The notes beneath the pieces are model-generated. The model saw only the letters and a program-made list of their open reading frames with translations. It ran no database searches and was not told where the DNA came from. Positions 25,101-37,761 of a DNA stretch of 64,000 bases are shown piece by piece. Position numbers and translations under genes: made by a program. The stretch lies in NCBI RefSeq assembly GCF_001039355.2, contig NW_019775796.1, positions 131,220-195,219 of the forward strand. The letters run 5' to 3'. Position 1 is the stretch's first letter. Each line of letters begins with the position of its first letter. The DNA comes from Lingula anatina (lineage: Eukaryota > Brachiopoda > Lingulata > Lingulida > Lingulidae).

Positions 25101-25236
25101 TCAAGGAACAATTGCCAGACGAACCCTGGAGTAATGTTGCCTTCCTAGTGTGGTCCTCTGCAGTTGATGCTTTGGGTGATTCGCCTGCTGTTTCCGTTAC
25201 TTCGCAAGACAGAAGTGCCTCAACGGTGAGAGCCAT
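22187..25236 (-). CDS. UNC93A: UNC93A-like copy E, intact (499 aa)
   Basis: Exons: 25236-24750, 24512-23977, 23418-23151, 22395-22187; sizes 487, 536, 268, 209 nt, phases 1, 0, 1. ATG at 25236 starts MALTVEALLSCEV, shared with copy F. The N-terminal tail is Ser/Thr/Glu-rich and polar. Motifs: FMLGFSPLAALLNLEGI, RLLGAKGSILLGWSGQ, TVWSNLVSSLILIQP, LCGPAFCPWEDTSGTYI, FTEFTK, AFVSCEIGVHYNGWVMLAY, VAWGFSDSVWTAQSSG, AYVGHQFPNEKWPAFVAVR. About 12 helices expected from the family. Intron 1 contains an (AAAT)n stretch near 24,548-24,590. Closest relatives are F and D, with similarity continuing into introns and upstream DNA, so it arose by a recent tandem duplication. Confidence 0.92.
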
Positions 25237-25550
25237 TTTAAAAGGTGCGGTGGTATACAGACTTTCGTGGATATTAGGTGGAGTGTCTTACGTTGAGAGC
25301 GTAAACAACCAGTTTGGTTTATCTGCACTGTAGAGACGTCTAAGTATTGCTTACCTCACACACATATATGGCAATGTATCATTGATCAATTTAAAGATAA
25401 GATTTCAATGGTAAACAAGAAAGTAAAGTCAAGGCCGTTAGAATGTAGACACCAGGCTAGATGTCCTAATACGTGGGTGAAATTACGATTTCAAGTGAAA
25501 AAAATATATTGTCACTTATATTGGGAGACTTGTATTTTCGAAGCATGTAA

Positions 25551-25801
25551 GCAGCGGCAGATTAAGGGGAGTGAGAGGGGAGTCCTAACCCCAACTTCGA
25601 TTTCTGAAAAAATTATACCATTTAGACCCAATTAGAATTTAGACTAGATGAATCATAGTTGTAAACCGTACCAAATGACACCGTTCACCATCTGAAATGC
25701 CAATATCCTTTAGCGGGCCCCGAACCCTCCGCCAAGGGGAGCGAGGGTAGGCTTCGCGTGCATCCATGCCCCCCTTCAAATAATCCTGGTTTCGCCCCTG
25801 G
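25551..25801. mobile_element. MITE upstream of copy E, TAA target duplication
   Basis: Absent from the matching upstream region of copy F. Ends GCAGCGGCAGATTAAGG and TTTCGCCCCTGG are imperfect inverted repeats. TAA flanks both sides (25,548-25,550 and 25,802-25,804), fitting a TWA duplication of the Harbinger type. Confidence 0.55.
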
Positions 25802-26399
25802 TAAGACTTCGTAAATTACATTGATACAGGAATGCCGTAGATTTTCCATTACGAGATATATATATAAACTCACATAAGAAATGGAGTTATCAGATGGGGT
25901 ATCCAAGGTATTTGGAAATATCTATTAAAGCAATTTTCGAGCGGTAATTACCTAGTGGATAATGTGTCTATAAAATATTCAAAGGTATTTTTGCAGTGTA
26001 CGTTTGAGTAAGCAATACACAGCACGTATTTGAATGGGAATAGCGAAGTAGGGTGAATGCAAGTCTGTTAGATAAGTCTTCCAAAGTAAAAAAAAGAACG
26101 CACTTGGCAAGTGGGAGGTGAAATGTCTTACACCTGTTCTGAATTCAGGTATGTTTTAATATATTCAGTTGTAGCATCATTTAGATACAAGCATTTGCTA
26201 TTTGTTAGGAATGAACATACAGAAAGAAGCCAAGCTCTAAATGAAAATTGAAATGTAAATTAAGACACTTTTACTTTCAACGTATCCAGATGCAGTGTCA
26301 CTGCAGGTTGCAGGCTCCTCTATTCAATGGAAATTGAATATTGGACAAATATTGCTGTAATATGAAGAAAGGCTGCTGTAAAATTTAAACCGTCTGCAT

Positions 26400-27748
26400 T
26401 TACTTTTTCTTCTCTTTACGGTGAAGGAATTCAAACATTTCAAAAGAACACAACGCAAATCCCATCACACCAAACGCAATGTATATTTTGCCTTCCATAC
26501 AGATGAAGTTTGTTGTGGCGTACAGTGAACCCCATACAACATAAAGGGCTGAGCGGACCCCCACGAATGCCGGCCACTTTTCGTCTGGAAACATATGCCC
26601 CACGTATGCTGAAAATATAAGTACAACAATATTGGAAAAGTATAGGTTAATAATAATAGTAAATATAATGATACTAACATAATGATAATAACAGTTATAA
26701 TAGTGATTTAGTCTAACACATATTTCGTGCATTGATACTACTAACAGTTCGATCTCTACTACAGGTAATCTGATTAGAAAAATGAATTTACTGTCGTTAA
26801 ACGGGTCGATGATGACGTCAGGTAAGAGGGAAGTCATGTGAAAGGTCGAATCAGTGGGCGGTGTATTGAAAAGGTAAATGTACCACGTGGGTATGAGAGG
26901 CGCTCATTCGAGGTCGATAAGTCCTGCAGAAGGGGCAGTACTGGCGTGCATACTAGATAAAGAGACTGTGTCTAAAGACTAAATGGATGTTCGTTTTGTC
27001 AGTGATATAATAAAGAAAAAAAAATAATAGATGTACGGCATGTGTACAAGAAAATACAAGATGAGGCAAACATGAACATGAATGAGTAATAGACATCCAA
27101 CTATACAGAATTTTAACATTGAGCATGTATGAAAACACTGATAAAAGGAAATTTTTAAAAAGCTAATGGATAAACAGTAGTTCTATGGAGTATTGGACTT
27201 TCTTTTGCAGGCGCAGAAGCATCTACTCATTGCAATTAAAACCAAGCTGTTCTGGATGTTTGGATGTTTGTTTTTCGTTGAAAGTTAAAGGACAAAACAT
27301 TATTTCTGTCTTTGAAAAGCAAGAATATACATTATATCCGACCTGAAGACTGAGTCATCCACACCGAGTCCGAAAAACCCCATGCAACCGGAATCAGAAA
27401 ATAGAACTCCATGCCCCTGTTCACCGGATCGAAGAGCAACATACTGGTCAAGCATGCGCAGTTGCACAGAAATGCCAGGATGTACATGATGGGCCAGCCT
27501 AGGTGTTTGACCAACCGTCCAGCTGCGAGGTTGCCTGGCAACTGTCCTGCAACAAAGGCCAGCATTGTCCAGCCATTGTTCTGGACGCCGATCTCACAGC
27601 TGACAAATGCCTGTGTGGATATAAGAACTCATTAATATAAAATAAATGAACAGTTGATAAGACAAGCATCTTAAGTTATTTATTGATTTATTCTTATTTG
27701 ATTATTTAACAATTATATTTAAAAGGCCCCCTTAAAAAAGAAAAAAAA

Positions 27749-27796
<48 letters not shown>

Positions 27797-27908
27797 AATA
27801 ATCCTAAGCGACAATGTGTCTATTCAGCTGCGTAGGAAGCATATTTTTCATGTGTGTGTGAAGAGGGGTTAACCATTCAAAAAACAAAATGATATTATTT
27901 GCATATAC

Positions 27909-27988
<80 letters not shown>

Positions 27989-30900
27989 TTGACATTTAAT
28001 ATGGAATATTTCAGTTTCGAAGGTATTCCTAGATAAACATACGTTCTTAAAAATAAAAAAAAAAGATCTCATATAAGATATGTGAATAGAGAAGTGTGTA
28101 GTCAGGTGTGTTGCTTTCAATTAACTCAATACCAGGTTTGTTGCGCTGCTGCATTATGTAATATGCAATGATTTAATTGGGTAGTGCTCCTTTGGGCAGG
28201 TCAAAGCTTGGCTTTGGCAAAGCATGGTTCTGTCAAAAAAGTATCCATATGTCGGCAACTACTGCACAGAAGAATTTTAAATTTTGCATGCAAGCGGTCG
28301 GTTCTGAAGTGCATAAAATGAGTCAAGCAGTGCTTTACACAATTGTAAATCTTTGGCAGAATGGCGCGAAAACGACAGACATTGCCAGACAGATTATTGC
28401 GCTAAACGGAACGGTCAGTAGAGTTCTATACAGTAATGCCCAGACTGATGTACATACACAGAGGTTACACCCAATGTATTGTAATCTTACCACCTGGGTA
28501 CAGGACCCACTGTCTTTTGGGATATGCTGTTGCAACTAAACAAAAACCACCCAGTTCGTTCGGAATGAGGGGTAAATTGCCACCAAAACGCATTTTCAAG
28601 GCTCTTAGAGAACACAAATCTGGTTTTAGCAGGTTAGAATACTAAACGACCTCCGAGGAACCCACTATAAACAGCAAAACATCGTTGTTGGTTTCTCTAA
28701 TGAATTGGGGACCTTGATCGTTTCTGGGTTGAATACTGAAACCTCGTGGCTTTCTTTATTGAGGTCAGATTTCACCTGTACCGCCCAATTAGTCAAAACA
28801 GAGTTTACAGACATCCAGAAGAGATCAACGACGAAGTGTGTGCCGCGTCTAAAGTGACTAAGGTCATTAACAGAGTCAATGTTTTGAGTGGACACCACAT
28901 TGGTGCCAAAACACCAATGGTAGTCATCGACGAAAACCTGAAATAGATCAAATTAAGGAATAATCTGGGAACCACTTGACTATCATTTGATACGGGGCAC
29001 CTAAGAAACAATTTTAGGTTGCACGGTGAGATTGGCAGTTTATACAGAGCACTTTTTATAGCAGATTACTTACAGAACCAAGAGAAAGAGCAGCTACCTT
29101 AGTCATCAAAATCGCCATATTTGAACCACATAGACAATAGGGTAGGCCATTACTCGCCGAATGAATGGCCTACATGTCCTACAACACAACTGGACCAAAT
29201 TGGACAGATTTCGACCCATGCGTGGAATGTTATTCCAGATTGAACTCTAAAAACCTATTCCTAGGAATGCCTTGCCACCTGAGAGAGCTGGTAGTAGCCA
29301 GAAGAAGTCAGGCGTAACAGCGACCGTTAATGTGACTAGACACTGACATGAGGGTCCTTAGTGGAGCGTGTAACCCTTTTACGGAAAATAATTAGGAAAA
29401 TATGGAGATTCAAAATATCTCTTTTAATGGTTGTCATATGACATAGAATAGGCAAAGTGTTTTTGTTTGCTTCTCTGGCGAATTCCATTAATGAACTGAT
29501 GTCACAATGACATCAAAGAGAAGTTATTAAAGTTATTAAAAGTTATTAAAACACTATTTCAATCCTTATTTTCATATATCAGTCAGCAAAATAGAACAAA
29601 ACTGATGAAAATAGATTTGGAAAAAATATTCCATATTAAATGTCAAGTCTGTATATTTTCATATATATGCATATCCTATTTGCATAGGATCTGGGTCCGT
29701 GAAATCTGGGTCCGTGAGATCCCTCCCAAACACACGATAACTTAATTAAACCTAATCGAATGTCCAGCACTTTTTCCCCCTGTTTTCTGTGTTTTACATG
29801 ATGAAGAAATATATACCAATTAAGTCCTACCTTTGTGAACTCGGTGACGATAAGCTCCTGTTCAATTGCTATTGCTACAAAAAGAGGGATAATAAGAATT
29901 AGTCTTTTCTTAAATATTAAGTTCACGATGACGAAGAAGAAATCTTTAGAACCGTGCATGGCGTCTCCGCTGGACGGGTGAATGTTTTTAATAAAGCACA
30001 ACGTTATAAGAAAAGCCGTTCCTGACATTGATAGAAAACACCCCAGAAGAATATACACTATGTACTGTTCCGGTTGCCGGATGTAGGTCCCGGATGTATC
30101 TTCCCACGGACAGAAAGCTGGTCCACATAGCTGACTTAAATTCAGCGGGTTTGGAAGCCCTGTTCCGTTGAAATAGATCTCTACGGGTTTGTTTAGAATC
30201 AGCGATGAAACGAGGTTGCTCCAAACGGCGTCAAACGCAAACATGGCAAAGAATACCCCGTTAAACATCCCCATGACTGTGTTTTGCGGTTTTTTAGTGA
30301 TTTCTGAATACTGTAGGGCGAACGTGGTCACGAAAACACCACTGGTGATCATTGTCTGCGCATGCACTGAAATCAAGGTTTCAAGCTGTTATAAATTCCA
30401 TTAACAATTTCTAAAAAATGAATAATTAAAAAGTAAATAAATAAAACACAATTTTTGCTATCAGTAAGTAAATACCTTCGTTTGCATTTTAAACCTGTCT
30501 TCATAATTTAAATTCAAGCGGGACATTTCAAGGAAAAATTAATTTCTGGATATGTATGTTTACGACTTAACGAGCACGGAATGAGTTCTAGACAAGGAAT
30601 GCTGTAAATACTCACATATGCCTACACAGAATGCAACTGGAATGATAATATAAGCTTTCACATAAAAGTGAACAGCTATGAAGACCAACTGGCCGCTCCA
30701 ACCGAGTAAGATTGATCCCTTGGCACCCAATAACCGTCCAATGACAGGGGCTGTTACAAAAGAAAATACGGCGCCTCCGTAATTCCCCATCAAGGCATAA
30801 TATCCGATCTCAGGATTCAGAATCCCTTCTAAATTCAACAAAGCTGTTAAGGGAGAAAACCCAAGCATGTATGTCACAGATAAGAATAACAGCTGAACCA

Positions 30901-31102
30901 CCGGGGTTCGACTGGACTGCCTGGCACCCGATTGGGAGCGCAGCAACAAGGGCTGTGCCTCTGACGGCGCAGAGGAATTACCAGATGAACCATCCGACAA
31001 TAATGCCTTCACAGTGTGGTCCTCTCCAGTTGATGCATCTGTTGATTCTTCTTCTTTTGCCGTTACTTCGTAAGACAGAATTGCCTCTACGGCGAGAGCC
31101 AT
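26400..31102 (-). CDS. UNC93A: UNC93A-like copy F, intact (499 aa)
   Basis: Exons: 31102-30616, 30366-29831, 27610-27343, 26608-26400; sizes 487, 536, 268, 209 nt, phases 1, 0, 1, identical in plan to copy E. Start MALAVEAILSYEV. Motifs: YMLGFSPLTALLNLEGI, RLLGAKGSILLGWSGQ, AVWSNLVSSLILNKP, LCGPAFCPWEDTSGTYI, VTEFTK, AFVSCEIGVQNNGW, VAWGFSDSVWMTQSSG, AYVGHMFPDEKWPAFVGVR. Intron 2 (29,830-27,611) is long because it carries a dead Tc1/mariner copy and (GT)n and (AT)n tracts. Exons 1-2 are the parent-like sequence of pseudogene H. Predicted 12-helix membrane protein; substrate unknown. Confidence 0.92.
27754..27793. repeat. (GT)n microsatellite
   Basis: Forty bases of GT repeat in intron 2 of copy F. 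Confidence 0.95.
27911..27985. repeat. (AT)n microsatellite
   Basis: About 75 bases of AT repeat in intron 2 of copy F. Confidence 0.95.
28290..29340 (+). mobile_element. Degenerate Tc1/mariner transposase, antisense in copy F intron 2
   Basis: Fragments of a Tc1-type transposase lie in order on the plus strand. The N-terminal helix-turn-helix reads IVNLWQNGAKTTDIARQI then NGTVSRVLY near 28,340-28,430. The middle reads EVRFHLYRPISQNRVYRHP near 28,760-28,820, then GAKTPMVVIDENLK at 28,905-28,945. The C-terminal part has SPYLNHIDN near 29,120. Stops and frame changes separate these pieces, so it is inactive. It runs opposite to the host gene F. Terminal inverted repeats were not clearly found. 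Confidence 0.72.
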
Positions 31103-31987
31103 TTTGAAAGGTACAGTGGTAGGCCTTCGTAGGTGGAATGTCTTACATTGAGAGGGTCAACCAGCAGTTGTGTAATCTGCAATGTAAAGACTGTTAGCAT
31201 TGGTAACCGTACACATATAGATGGTAATATACCATCGATCCAATAACAAGTTGGTCAGATAAGATTTCAATGGTAAACAAGCCTGTAAAAGGACCCGTGT
31301 TCTCCATTCAAGGCCGTTAGAATGAGAACGCTATAGGCTAGAAGTCCTTACACGTGGGTGAAATTGCAATCTCAAGTGAAAAAAATGTCATATATATTGG
31401 TAATTTGTTTTTTTCCAAGCACGCAATACTGTGATAAAAAGCATCGCAACAGGAATGTTTTAGGTTTCCAATGAAACGCACAAAATAAACGGAGCTTCCA
31501 GTCACGGGTCTTTAAGGTACTTCAAAATCTTATTTTTTGCATGTGACGTGATTCATTGTATCTGCTAATCATTTTCGACGAGTAATTGTCTATAGTTGCC
31601 TATATGATATTCTATGATATTTTTGCAGTATACGTTTGGCGCTTGAACTTGATGGCATTTTGTTTAAAATAATAGTAAATATTGAATGTAGTATATACGA
31701 ACATTATGAATAATAATATATCAAAACGAAGCGAGCATCTACGTCAAAAAGTGCTTGTGAGAAGCACCGATGATTTTATTGATTTAAAAACTGATTTAAT
31801 CAATTTAAGTGGACTTTCCTTTGATAATATGAGTTGCTAAAATGTTATGTAACACACCCTCCATTTTCCTGCCTGATACGCTGACATTTATTTCCTAAGA
31901 AAAGGTTTAATGAGCAATAATTGTCAAATGCCTTAACGTGTCTCTATCCAAATCGCTCAAATTGCTACATAAAATAAGGAAACAATT

Positions 31988-34900
31988 CTAAGTCCTTTTT
32001 ATTTTTGGAATTAAAATAAAAGTCATAAATGAACACAAAGACAGTCCAACAGAACCAAATACAAGGTATATTTTAGCGTCCAAACAAAGGCTATTAGAAA
32101 GGGCGTAAATCACAGTCGATGAAAGGTAGTTGCTGGTTCTTGCTGCTGCAAATGCTGGCCATTTTTCGTCTGGAAACGTGTGCCCTATGAAAGCTGAAAA
32201 ATTTAAATTTAAATAACCACAAACGTTGGAATAAATTTGGACATCATACATGTAATTATGCAATTAACCAAATAAAAAGGGATAAGAATAGTAAAGTAGG
32301 CGTGAAAGGACTGTTACAAGTACGCCGAAAACTGTTATTTTAATTAAGTTTATTACTTTTCACTATGTGGAATGACATAGAAAAAGATCAGCAATTGAAA
32401 AATATTGCATTTAACATTTTTACCATGCCTACCATTAAGGCAGATACATACCCATCGTTTGGGTCAGCCACACGGCGTCCGCTACACCCCAGGCCGCAGG
32501 GACAAAGAAGTGATACTCAATAATAATATCCGCTGGATCAAGTGCCAACATACTGGCCAGGCATGCGCTGTTGATGCAAGTGGCAAACACGCACATGGCT
32601 GGCAAACCAGTGAACTTGATGAGGCGACCAATCACAGCGTTTCCTATGCTTCTTCCGGCCGAGTAGCATATCATGGACCACCCGTTGTAATTGACACCTA
32701 TTACACAGCTCACAAATGCCTGAAAATATTGAAGGACATTATTATGTATTAATTTGTATGAGCTGTCAATTAATCATGGGTTGAAGTATTTTTTTTTTTT
32801 TTTTTTTTTTTTTTGGTACTAAGATGTACACTGCATGGATTTCGTCACAGAACCAAAGTGTTAAATCATTGCACTCAATTAAATTTCACACACTACTCTA
32901 CTTTATTTAGCCTACATTAAACCACCTTAAATGTTGAAATCTAAGGCCCGTATTCCAGAATCTCTCTTTAGCGTTAAGGGAGACCTAAAGTCGACCTTAT
33001 ACGAAATTTGTATTCCAAGACCTTTCTTTATCTCACTTGAAAGGAATCACTTAACAATCATCCTTAGCAAAGGAATCGGTCATTTCTAGAATCTGTCTTT
33101 GCTTAAAGATTTCCTTTATTTTCGGCCCAGGATTCCATAAAAGGTAAGGTTGGTCTGGAGTAACTTTAAGTCTTCCTTAAGCAGCCTTCGTGTACATTGC
33201 TCTTGTGAAAATCAGCTCCATGGAGGACTATTTAAACCAACATGCCTACCTAAATTCAAAATCATTAAATTAAACTAGAAAAGCACTCCAACAGCAAAGT
33301 CTACACCCAATTTTCATTATATAATGATTTAGTTTTTTTTTTTTTTTTTTTTTTTTTTATTATTGATTGATTATTGATCCGGATCACCACCAAAAACCAA
33401 TCATCTGTTCCTTGGCCCACTTGTGACAGTTCCTGAAAATTTCATCACAATCAGCACATAACATTTTGAGTTTTTTTTTAATTAATGATAATTTATTGAT
33501 TATTGATCTTGATCACCACCAAAAACTAATCACTTCTAATATAAGCCATTTCTGACCTACCCTAAAAATTTCATCAAAATTGGCCTGTAACTTTTTGAGT
33601 TATGTTGATGACAAACGAACAAACAAACAGACAGTCAGACAGACAAACAAACAGGGATGAAAACAACCTCCTTGGCGGAAGTAATACATTTGAGCGAGGA
33701 TAGGCTTTTCTCTGTTGACTAGTTGCATCAGTATAGCTGCTTTTTTTTTGATATTATAAAAGGGTCTACGACTTTGGTTTTCTCATCCTCCAAACCATTC
33801 TTTTTTCTTCTTGCCATGCATACTTGCTTTATTCACTAAATTTAGCTTATATCAAAACATCCACATGCATTTATTATGTCCATATGCGCTATTGCATGAC
33901 TGTTGATCAGTTGACCCCAATTAATTTTCAATAAATAACATTACTGAGGCGTTTTAAACGAGGAGAGTGTCACAAAAGCCTACTCTAACGAATGAGGAGC
34001 TCCTTTATGTCAGTGTCCCTTACCTAAAGGCTGACTTTTGTCAAAGTAATTCCTTATCAAAGGAGAGGCTAAAGTGTGGTCTTAGAATACCATTTCGTTA
34101 GGCCTTGCTTTACCAAGGAACACCTCATCAAAGGAAGCCTTTATAAAAGTTGACCTTAGACCTATTTTAAGGAACATCTTGGAATACGGGCCTAAGACTT
34201 TTAAATCCTGCGTAGCACCTTGGTAAACTCGGTGGCAATAAACTCTTGCCCCAAACCAGCCGTAACCAACAAAGGCACTATCAACACAAGCTTCTTCTTC
34301 CACAGTAGATTCAGAACACTGTTGCAAAAATCTCTGGCGCCATGAAGCGCGTCTCCGGACGTGGGGTGAATATTCTTAAGCAACAAAAGAGTGACACAGC
34401 AGGCTATGCAGATGAGTCCGATGTACGAACCCAGTAGGATATACACAATGTATTGTTCAGGTTCTCTAATGTGTGTACCAGTAACGTCCTCCCAAGGACA
34501 AAAAGATGGCCCACACAACTCGCTCAAGTTGCCAAACTCCGATGACTCCGTCCTATTATCCATTTCCTCGGTTGTGAGGACCAGAGATGAAATGAGGTTA
34601 GCCCATATAAAGTTGGTTGTGAATATTGTTGAAAACAGTCCGTTGAAGAACCCCATTACGTGGTGAAGCGGTTTCTTTGTGATTTTGGCGTAGTCTACTG
34701 CCAGCGCCGTGATGTAAACGTTACTGGTTATCATACCATTGGCAAAAACTGAAAATAGTCCAACCAATAAACTTAGAATTTCTTTCAAAATGTACAGATT
34801 TAATATTCATAAATTTATGGTGAATATGGCACAATATGATATATGCCGTCATGATAAAGAAAAATAAACAAATGCCAACTTATAATCATATAAAGACAAA

Positions 34901-35867
34901 AAACTGATAAACAACAGTATAGACAAGAATATATAAATACATTGACCTACTATCTGCACAATTGTTCCGTACAGTGTCAGTTATCATTTTCAGTTTATTC
35001 ATTTATGTATCTATACAAATTTGGCTACAATTTTGAACGAAGGTTTATAACAATACCCACTGTTTAAGATACAAGTTAGTCTTTGAGCCATCCCGTACAT
35101 GTACGTGTCAAATGTACAGGTCCACAATCAAAATCTTATATGACACCGACGGATAATAATACAACGTGAAGGTTCAAAATAACAACAAATAACGGTTGAT
35201 CTTGTTTTTTTAGATAAAATATGTTTATTTATTTTAGTTCTGGGAAAATCAATAAAATAAAGCAGTTATCGTCTAAAATAATAATGATTTCCTATTTCTT
35301 TTGATTAAACATGTGAACTGTAAATGTTGCCAATCAGAGGACACATTTGAATTTATTTTTAATTAAATTCCATGTTCAAGCAAGCATTTTGCTCTGAAGT
35401 TCTCTTGTAGTTCCTCTTCGTATGGTAACTACACAGATAAACAACCGTCATAGTGGTACAAGATACATGAAAAAGTTGTACTTACATATTCCACTTAGGA
35501 ATGCCACGGGTAACAATATGTAAGGCTGAACGTAGAAATGGGCCGCAATGAACACTATCTGGCTCATTGATCCCAGCACCACTGATCCTTTGGCCCCGGC
35601 ATAACGTGAAATAATCGGAGATGTCACTAAAGACAACGTGCAGCCACCGAAATTACACATTAAACCGTATAGACCGATCTCCGGATTCAAGATGCCTTCT
35701 AAGTTAAGTATTGAGGCCACTGGAGCGTTCGAGAGCATGAAAACCACGGCGAGTATTATCAACTGAGAGACGGGTCCCCATTTAGAGGACTTCTTCTCGT
35801 TAGAAGCGAGTAGCAGTGACTTTTCGGAGTTTTCAGTCGAGGCTAGATCATTTCCGAGCTTCTCCAT
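31988..35867 (-). CDS. UNC93A: UNC93A-like copy G, intact (461 aa)
   Basis: Exons: 35867-35486, 34748-34219, 32719-32452, 32193-31988; sizes 382, 530, 268, 206 nt, phases 1, 0, 1. Start MEKLGNDLAST; the N-terminal tail is shorter than in D-F. Motifs: FMLSNAPVASILNLEGI (where D-F have GFSPLAAL), YAGAKGSVVLGSMSQ, FIWANLISSLVLTTEE, LCGPSFCPWEDVTGTHI, ATEFTK, SCVIGVNYNGWSMICY, AAWGVADAVWLTQTMG, AFIGHTFPDEKWPAFAAAR. The donor of exon 2 is GTGCTA, weaker than the GTA donors of the relatives but shared with copy I. Intron 2 carries a 1.25-kb transposon ending only 23 bases from that donor. Copy I is its recent duplicate. A distinct subfamily from D-F. Confidence 0.9.
32946..34191. mobile_element. 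Harbinger-like non-autonomous element in copy G intron 2
   Basis: Ends GCCCGTATTCCAGAAT and the near reverse complement CTTGGAATACGGGC, with longer imperfect inner repeats. CTAAG (or TAA, depending on how the ends are drawn) is present on both sides, and the matching empty site (single CTAAG) is seen in copy I near 42,080. A TAA duplication fits PIF/Harbinger. 1,246 bp, no transposase frame; it holds a T-run near 33,335-33,358 and a dispersed repeat at about 33,370-33,690. Confidence 0.85.
33370..33690 (-). repeat. Dispersed repeat nested in the 32,946-34,191 element
   Basis: In reverse orientation this matches 55,930-56,225: a CTCCTTGGCGGAAG-type edge, a GTTTG/GTCTG-rich tract, then repeated phrases with GATGAAATTTTCAGG and TTTTGGTGGTGATCCGG. 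Two diverged sub-repeats are visible. No coding potential. Confidence 0.75.
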
Positions 35868-36136
35868 GATCAAGTCCTAGTCACAAACCAAGGGTTGATT
35901 AAAATGGAAGCGTATTAGTTAGAACAGTGTTGTATAGAGCTACCTTCCCCAGCTATGGCTGTCCCTGTTAATGATGCTGCATATTTAACTGATAATAAAA
36001 AACGCTGTATCATCTTGAGAAGGATTCATGTCCCCTAGGTGCCCGAAATAAATGTATCTGCATTGCGTAAACTGTTGTGGCGCATTGAATGTTTAAGTCA
36101 TGTTAACAACATGAGAAGGTCCATTCCAAGACCCCT

Positions 36137-36356
36137 TCGTACTAACTGTGGATCGATCTATCTCCAAGAAGATGCTTGCTAGACTGCAATCAAATACAGC
36201 GGGTAAAACGTCTGTCACGCCTATTAAAGCTGCTAAGGGGTAATTAATTATCGTTTAAAGCTTCAGTAGGCTTGCCAGACATCTAAGCCGATTAAGCTGA
36301 TATCAATTTAGCGAGAAACTACTTGGAGATGGATCGATCCTGTTAGACCGATCTAG
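36137..36356. repeat. Foldback repeat family, best copy
   Basis: Left arm GATCGATCTATCTCCAAG and right arm CTTGGAGATGGATCGATC are inverted repeats. Inside, GTCTGTCACGCC and GGCTTGCCAGAC form a second inverted pair around TTAATTA. About 220 bp, upstream of copy G. Its duplicate is at 44,046-44,275. Confidence 0.75.
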
Positions 36357-36489
36357 GTAAGAGAACCCAGTCAAAGATGTTGAAAGAGAATGACCCAGAT
36401 GGTGGGAAATTTCACCGCCGACTTAACTTTGGATCCAAGAGCAGCAGTGTTTAAAGACCCCAATGTAGCAAACCAAAATAGATAATACT

Positions 36490-36490
<1 letters not shown>

Positions 36491-36523
<33 letters not shown>

Positions 36524-36530
36524 TAATAAT
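36491..36530. repeat. (AAT)n microsatellite
   Basis: Trinucleotide run; the duplicate at about 44,394-44,416 is shorter. Confidence 0.9.
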
Positions 36531-37147
36531 AATCTCAAAATTTCTGCGATTCTCTATTATCTATACATATCCTTTTATAAAATCGCAGTCTATAAAACTA
36601 AATTTCGATGTCTATGTTTACCGTCTCAAATGACATCCATCAGAAAAACTTTGCGGGAGTCCCTCAAAATAAGAAAATAAGGAATAAAAGCGGTTTATGG
36701 ATTGTGATTTGTAAAAATGTGTTTAGATATACATGGCTCATCTTGCAGGTAAATGTTGAAATCTCAAGAACAATATGTCCACTGTGTATAGTTCCAGTGT
36801 TAATCATGTGCCTTATAGAGCTAGTGTATGTCGGTGCTGTGGAACATCACGTGGCGATAACGCCTCCTTGTTTTGTCTGATCTGAATGTGAGCCGTGCAA
36901 GGTCTCCGTGAACTTTAGGGTCACCAGTTGAAGACACAGTCAGTCAACATCACGCCATATTACATCTGATATCGCTCGATTTGATAAGTTTTGGTGTTGA
37001 CTTAATGAGATCAGTTACTCATTAACGGTTCATGTAACCTGTTTACTGCCAATACGTTTTAAGGGATACATTGAGCGCTTCACATGCCATTTATGCGTGA
37101 CAGAACATTTTCTTGTGCAGTACATTAACAAATAGAATAGCATGTTG

Positions 37148-37148
<1 letters not shown>

Positions 37149-37197
<49 letters not shown>
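37149..37197. repeat. (AT)n microsatellite
   Basis: About 49 bases of AT repeat; the paralogous site near 45,043 has only about 10 bases. Confidence 0.95.
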
Positions 37198-37201
<4 letters not shown>

Positions 37202-37535
37202 TGCATCCCTTATTCTGAATTGTTGAATTGTTTCTGTTCTGTTGATCAGAATGCCGAAGTCTACACGTCAGCATTGGAGAGTTTAATATACCACTATTTC
37301 CTCTGTCCTAGAGTAGATTCTATAATAATAATAATTTATCTGTCCAGCGATATACAATTCAACATTTACTTGTAGTTCAAATTTATATCACGGATAGTAG
37401 GGATGATTAACACTAAATGTGTTCAATTGTATTAAAGCTTCCGATATACCTTTTTATCTTATCTACTTATTTATTTATTTGCTTAAGTCACGTTGTTTTT
37501 TTAGGTCTTTGCTTTTTATTACAAACAAATATGAC

Positions 37536-37761
37536 TCATTTTTCAGAATACTCAGTGTGAATCTTCATAGATTTCTCATGCCGATGCATTCAAATGTCAT
37601 GAATGTACTCAGTGACAGTCCTAAGACAGTCCTAAGAAACGTAAATTGGTATCCATGCACCTCAAGTGGGAGATTGCGGACAGCACGCCGTATGTACCGT
37701 ATTATGCGTACTGTCACAAAGGTGGGCCATTTCTCATCAGGAAACATGTGACCTATGTAAG
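37536..37761 (-). pseudogene. Orphan UNC93A-like exon 4 (J'), frameshifted
   Basis: Begins AYIGHMFPDEKWPTFVTVR after an AG acceptor, as exon 4 of copy J does. It is 226 nt against 236 in J, so the frame is broken and the middle reads nonsense before LGLSLSTFMTF reappears. No exon 3 lies upstream of it (to its right); the segmental duplication ends about 380 bases away. It is a by-product of the block duplication. Confidence 0.82.
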
